DNA of 64,000 bases from Acanthamoeba lenticulata (lineage: Eukaryota > Discosea > Longamoebia > Acanthamoebidae), in assembly GCA_002179805.1 (NCBI GenBank), contig NAVB01000128.1, positions 1 through 64,000 on the forward strand, in the 5' to 3' direction. The notes beneath the pieces were generated by a model that was given only the letters and a program-made list of their open reading frames with translations, had not been told where the DNA came from and made no database searches. Positions 59,243-64,000 of this stretch are shown piece by piece. The position numbers were made by a program, and so were the translations under genes. The stretch's first letter is position 1; each line of letters begins with the position of its first letter.

Positions 59243-59957
59243 TTACACGCCAGTGACAGCGACGGACTGGGCCACTTGGTTCGACTGTTGGCCGGCGCCC
59301 GCACCACGGATCTGCTCGTTCACCAACTTGGTCTCCTTGATCAGGCTCGAGTTCTCCATCGGTCTGGCGATCTGGATCGCCCCCGTGTCGATGCCAGTCT
59401 TTTGGCCTGTGGGAAGAGAAGCAGCGGAGTGAGCTCTAACGCTGTGTGCTGCTCTAGACCAGCCTGGTACGTACCGGCAAGCTCGCCGCGCACTTGCTCG
59501 TTGACCATCTTCACGTCGGTGGCAAGCTCGTGCGCCTGCACTCGGGTGGCGATGTGCAGCGACGAGGCGTCCTCGCTCGACTTCTGTCCCACGAGCTCAC
59601 CCTTGAACTGCTCGTTGACGAGCGCCACCTTGGGCTTCTCCTTCACGTTCTTGGTCTCCATCGTCTCGGCGGTCTGGGCGTTCTTGTCCTGCAGAGGATG
59701 ACCAGCTTGTGTGAGCGAAGTGCTTGAAGAAGAGAATTGGGTTGGGGGGAGGAGCGCTGGGCAAGACGTACGAAACGAGCGTTGCCGCACTTGTCGCAGA
59801 AGGCTTGGCCATCGCGGTAGAAGAAGGTCTTCACGTTGAGCTGCACCGTGCAGGTGACGCACTTGAAGCAGATCTTGTGCCAGCGGTTCTCGTTCACCTG
59901 AACGGACTCGAGCGGGTAGGCAGTCTTCTGGCAGCGAACGCACTTCTGGCCGGACAT
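59243..59957 (-). CDS. Single-LIM-domain protein with repeated C-terminal helices
   Basis: The N-terminal exon encodes one LIM domain starting at residue 6: CVRCQKTAYPLESVQV, then RWHKICFKCVTC, then AFCDKC. The spacing C-x2-C-x17-H-x2-C-x2-C-x2-C-x17-C-x2-C is that of CRP-type LIM zinc fingers, which bind proteins, often of the actin cytoskeleton. After introns the tail contains three related units: ALVNEQFKGELVG, MVNEQVRGELAG and LVNEQIRGAG, each preceded by a Lys/Glu helix. The C-terminus is AQSVAVTGV. Small LIM proteins with such tails are known in Acanthamoeba and Dictyostelium as cytoskeletal regulators, but the repeat function is unknown. Divergent from the YbaK gene. Confidence 0.88.
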
Positions 59958-60175
59958 GTTGTCTTTGTGTCAAGGGGGGAAGGGAGTGTAAGGTGTTGAA
60001 TGACTGTTGGGCTGGTGTGGGGCCTTCTTGTTCTCGCCCATGCGACACAGCGAACCCAACACCATCGATTGGAGCAACCAATCAACGCTGCTGGTGGGTT
60101 AAAACCAGGATTTTACTATTGCATTAATAAAATCCGGATAAGCTTAAGAAAAGGTGGGGAAATGCTCCTCTTGGA

Positions 60176-61113
60176 ATGAGAAGAAGTGCTTCTGCCCTCC
60201 TTGTTGTGGCCGGCACGCGTGTGTGCTCCACCTTGAACCCCGGTCCACCTCTTGCTCGTGGGCTCTTCTTGTCCTCCATTCGGCAACTCTCCGCTTTGCC
60301 TATGCAAGACCCGGCACCGATGTCAAACCTCCAGCAACATGCGTCGGAGGATACTCCGGCCACACGCTTCCTCAAGGAGCGAGCGGTGTCCTTCCGCACA
60401 CACCATTACGACTACATTGAAAAAGGAGGTACGTGTAAGTGGTTGCGTTTAATTCACAAACTTAATCATCCATCTACGGGGCTTCCCTGCAGGCACCAAC
60501 GCGTCCTCCACTGCTCTGGGGGTGGACGAGCACCGCGTCGTGAAGGCACGTAAAGCGCTCCTCTTTTCCGTGTGCACTGCCGCGAGGGAGTTCGAGATGA
60601 GCTCAACTTGAGCAAAACGCACGCAGACGTTGATCTTTGAGGACAAGACCACCGCGAAGCCGCTGATTGTGCTCATGCACGGGGACCAACGCGTGGACAC
60701 CAAGGCCCTTGCCGCGCACCTCAACACCAAGAGAGGTATTTGTATACATGCTCATCTGGACGTCCTCCTTTGGAAAGGGCCTGACCTGTGGTGTGCACAC
60801 TTTTTTAGTGGTGGCGTGCTCACCCGCGACGGCGGAGGAGCACACGGGGTATCAAGTGGGTGGCACATCGCCTTTCGGGACCAAGACCAAGTTGCCTGTC
60901 TTCATCCAGCGCACCATCGTAGAGGGCGAGGTTGATGACAGCGACGACGAAAGCGGCCACACGCAGCCCAGCCCACCTGGTGACGCCGAGACGCCCCGCG
61001 AGATCTACATCAACGGAGGCAAGCGCGGCTTCTTGGTGTCTCTCGACGTCAAAGATCTCGTCGCGGTGCTGCAGCCGACGCTGGTTGATGTTGCCAGCGC
61101 CAAATGGAATTGA
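60176..61113 (+). CDS. ybaK: YbaK/EbsC-type tRNA-editing deacylase, probably mitochondrial
   Basis: Hydrolyses Cys-tRNA(Pro) formed by prolyl-tRNA synthetase error. About 40 N-terminal residues (MRRSASALLVVAGTRVCSTL) look like a targeting peptide; a start at the ATG 60302 would give a cytosolic form. The core follows the bacterial family: TPATRFLKERAVSFRTHHYD, then TALGVDEHRVVK, LIVLMHGDQRVDTKALAAHL, HTGYQVGGTSPFGTKTKLPV, and IYINGGKRGFLVSLDVKDL. The invariant Lys sits in VVK and the GGTSPFG loop is intact. Four exons. An acidic insert (about 60930-60990) before the YINGG strand is not in the bacterial protein. Confidence 0.92.
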
Positions 61114-61276
61114 GGACCAGAAGAGGAAAGGCTAGGGTTCAGACGGGGACATATTCTCAACGGCCAACTATGCACGGTAAGGAAGGAGAAACGTGCTAAG
61201 CTGCCCTTGAAAGCGCAAAGCTTGCGTGTGGACTACGATGGAAACAAAAGGCAAACAACAAGAAGGCGCAAGGAGC

Positions 61277-61280
61277 AAAA
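61277..61280 (-). terminator. Pol III T-run terminator of the 5S gene
   Basis: TTTT on the minus strand directly after the 3' GTATCC of the 5S RNA. Confidence 0.75.
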
Positions 61281-61398
61281 GGATACGACACGGTGGATTC
61301 CCGGGTGGTCGCCCACCCCAGTACTAACACCGCCTGGCGCAGCTTAACTTCGCTGTTCGGATGGGAAGCGGTGCTTTCTGCGCAGTATGGCCGTATCC
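61280..61398 (-). rRNA. 5S ribosomal RNA
   Basis: 119 nt on the minus strand, beginning GGATACGGCCATACTGCGCA. The loop-A/B region, the CCCATCCGAACAGCGAAGTT internal control segment and the GGGTGGGCGACCACCCGGGA helix are all present. The 5' GGATAC pairs with the 3' GTATCC. It matches the Acanthamoeba 5S RNA as I recall it. One copy only; no repeat unit on either side. Confidence 0.96.
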
Positions 61399-61589
61399 AA
61401 CATCTGATGAGTCCAGCAGACATATGGCATGACGAAGTCCAGCATTCATACGCTACGCAGATCGGCGCGGCAGTGAAGAGCGGCCATGATCGTATGTTGG
61501 GGATGTGACTAACTTGGGGCAGCAATGTGAGTTGTTCGAGTTTTACACAGACATCTTTGTACAAAGAACCAGGTCAATCCGAGTTGTTT

Positions 61590-64000
61590 TCACACAAACT
61601 CGATGAATCCTGGTGGCACGGGGAGGCTCGTCTGCTGATCCTTCACTCCGCGCTGCGCCACGAGACGCTTCTCGCGGTCGGTATCCTCTTTGCTATTGTC
61701 CTTGCTCTGTGCCGCGTCACCACCATCGGCTTCTTCCTCATCCATGCCATCAGCAGCGTCCTCATCCTCAGCAGCAGCAGCAGCAGCAGCAGCAGCGAGA
61801 AGCGGGGCTGGAACTGCCTGTCGCCGCTGCTCGAGCTCGCGGTGCATGAGCTCCAGCTCACGGCGGGTGGCCTCCAGCAGCTCCTCCTGCGCACGCGCCT
61901 GCAAGCGCTCGCCGGCCAACGCGAGCTCGGCCGCGTCCGCACGCTGCCGCTGCCGCGTAACTTCCGCCTCGACCGCCTCGACCTGGCGCAGGCGTGTCGC
62001 TTCGGCCTCGGCCGCCTTGGCCTCCCGTTCGCCCCGCCGGTCGCGCCCGAGCATGGCGCACACGAGGTCTCCAAACGCCCGCTGCCGCTGTTTGAGCGCC
62101 CGCGCCTGGCGGTCGAGCCGCTCGCTCTCGCGCACGATCGCGTCGACCAGCTGCGGCGCGCCCATTTCAGCGCGCAGAGCCCGCCCCAGGCGGTCCAGCA
62201 TGCTGGCATCACCCAGGAGGGCCCGCAGGGCCGACGCATCCGCCGACGCGAGCGGATCATGATCGAGGTCATCGTCGTGTTGACGCCGCCGCTCGTTCTC
62301 CTCGCGGCGCTGCTTCTCGTCGACGGTCTCCTCGAAGAAGGTGACGTCCCCGACAGTACTAACCGCTCCGCCGCGCGTCGTCACCGTCGTTGATGCCGCC
62401 TCGACGGCAGCGTCCCTCGCCTCTGACAGAAAGAGGAACTCGGCCACTTGGTCGACGTCCACCTCCACCAGCCCACGCGGCGCGGCGGACGTGGTGGCGG
62501 CAGGCGCGGCGTCTCTTCGCTGTTGGAGCTCGCGGGCTTTGCCGTGCGCCTCGGCCAAGGCCTTGTTGGCGACGGACATCAGCGCGTTGCTCGCCAACGC
62601 GGCTTCGTCACCATTCTCGTCGTCGTCGCCTCCGCCGGCGTCAGAGGACGCCGCTACCGTCGCGTCGTCGTCATCGTCCTCGTCAGAACTGCTCTCGCTC
62701 GCCGAACTCGCTCTTTCGTCCGCCTCTTCCTCGTCCTCATGGTCCTCCTCGTCATCACCCCGGCTTCGCCCGACGGCGCCGTAGTCTTCATCTTCTTCGT
62801 CGTCAGAGTCGCCGGCCGGCCGAGATCGCCTACGATTTCGTCGACGGTCCCGCGTCCTCGACTTCTTGGCCTCCGCCCCGGCGCCGCTTCCTGCAGCCAA
62901 CTTGGACGACGAGCCCGTGCGCATCATGGACGCCCGCTTCCGGTTGCCCTCGCGGCTGTTGGCCAGAGCCAACGAACCTGCAGCCGAGCACATGATTAAA
63001 TCAATATTATATTATTATTTGTTTTTTCAGAAAAAAAAAACAAATTATACAACCAAAGAAGGTACCGTAGTCATTGAGGCGCTGGTGTCGGTACATGTGC
63101 CGCAGCAGATTCTGCGCGCTTATCTCCCGTCCGCACTCTGGGTACAAGCAGTAGCTGGAGATGTCGATGAACCACAACCACAACCACCACAATACCGCAC
63201 CCACGAGCGTGAGTCTCAAATTGTGGTCTGTGCGTTTGTGTGCGTGAAGGGCAGGGGCGTACAACGTCTTCTCCCCAGCGGGCGCGTTTCGTCGGAGATC
63301 ATTCTGCCAACACCGGCCACCGTGTTTGCGAGTGCGTCAGGCATGGGAATGAATCATAGGCGAGCAAAGGAGCGAAGAAAGGTGGCCGAGGAGGTCGCGC
63401 GAGATCATGAGACGTACCCAAAGGCGCTCCTCCTGGCCGAGGACCTGCTCCAGGGTGAGGCCCAGGCAGTTCTTGGGGCCCGGCAGCAGCTCCGCGGACG
63501 ACGGCGAGGCCTTGCTCTTGGCCTCGGCGGCGGGCCCCTTGCCCTTGGTGCCCTCCTGAGTCTTTCCCCGTTTGCGGCTGCTGCCGCTGGCGCGGTCATC
63601 CTGATCATTCTCTTCCTCGGCAGAGCTCTCCTCCTTCTCCTTCTTCTCCTTCGTGTCCTTTGCGGCCTTCTTCGTCTTGGCCTTCTTCTCCTCCTTCTCT
63701 TTCTCCCTCTTGTCCTTCTTCTGCTTCTCCCTCTCCTGCTTCCTCTTCTTTTTCTTCTCGCTCTTTTCCTTTTCCTTCTTCTTTTCCTTTGCCTTCTTCT
63801 TCGCCGTCCCGCTGGTGCTGCGCTTTCGCTTGAGGACTCTTCGGTCATCGCCATCGTCGTCGTCCTCATCGCTGCCGTCTCCGCCTTGGTCCTCGGCCTC
63901 GTCGCCATCGCCTTCATGCTGGGCCCCGCGGGGTTCTTCCTTGCGCTTGGAGGGAGACGGCCGCTCGTCAGCCTCTTCCTTGGCCTTCTTGGCTTTCTTG
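61590..64000 (-). CDS. Large acidic/lysine-rich nuclear-type protein, partial (5' end outside window)
   Basis: Reading from the right edge: a Lys/Glu-rich segment (EKEKSEKKKKRKQEREKQKK and similar, 64000-63420) is followed by GPKNCLGLTLEQVLGQEERL. A short exon then holds SYCLYPECGREI and LLRHMYRHQRLNDY, a C-x4-C-x11-H-x3-H zinc-finger-like motif. A long exon follows (62993-61590) with an Arg/Ser-basic part, Asp/Glu runs, and helices such as ATRRELELMHRELEQRRQ; it ends VPPGFIEFV. Composition suggests a nuclear or chromatin protein with coiled coils. I do not recognise the family. At least two introns (about 63060-63000 and 63415-63310) are supported. Confidence 0.7.

Overview
The window looks like nuclear DNA of an amoebozoan, almost certainly Acanthamoeba. 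It is GC-rich and gene-dense, and most genes carry several short GT-AG introns. It holds a 5S rRNA gene on the minus strand at 61280-61398 whose sequence I recognise as the Acanthamoeba 5S type; that is recall, not a search. Protein matches below rest on recognised motifs and remembered family sequences. Exon borders are read from splice consensus and reading frame and have not been checked against RNA.

Layout. 0-2.5 kb: a Zn2Cys6-PAS regulator on the minus strand. 2.8-29.3 kb: a run of conserved housekeeping genes in mixed orientation. These are a CCDC174-like nuclear protein, a one-unit ubiquitin, CDC123, a ZGRF1-type GRF-zinc-finger helicase, a UBA-Arb2 protein, a mitochondrial glutaredoxin, a membrane-anchored alpha/beta hydrolase, a universal stress protein, a RIOX2/MINA-type JmjC oxygenase, a double Nudix protein, a DEDD exonuclease with a glutamine-rich tail, and an HRI-like eIF2alpha kinase. 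30-58.4 kb: ten more members of the Zn2Cys6-PAS family, interrupted only by a putative mitochondrial protein, a STOML2-type stomatin and two tRNA genes (Pro-CGG, Trp-CCA). 59-64 kb: a LIM protein, a YbaK-type tRNA deacylase, the 5S gene, and the 3' part of a large acidic/lysine-rich nuclear protein that leaves the window.

The main feature is the family of eleven paralogues, called here ZP-A to ZP-K in map order. Each starts with a six-cysteine cluster C-x2-C-x6-C-x5-C-x2-C-x(6-8)-C. In every member, and in both clusters of ZP-C, a phase-2 intron splits the cluster between Cys3 and Cys4. In most members a basic AT-hook-like R-G-R-P motif follows, then a long Ser/Pro/Thr/Gln-rich linker, a short coiled coil and a C-terminal PAS-like domain cut by introns at shared positions. 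The zinc motif (conserved His before Cys3, R/H-P-C after the intron) plus a PAS domain recalls the fungal Ert1/Rds2/AcuK/AcuM regulators of gluconeogenic carbon metabolism. Variants include a member with two clusters in tandem (ZP-C), one that stops after the coiled coil with no PAS (ZP-G), and a divergent pair sharing a C-terminal motif (ZP-B, ZP-J). C-D-E and H-I-J are head-to-tail runs, which suggests local tandem duplication.

The housekeeping genes show no operon-like logic and are mostly arranged as divergent or convergent pairs with 40-250 bp between them.
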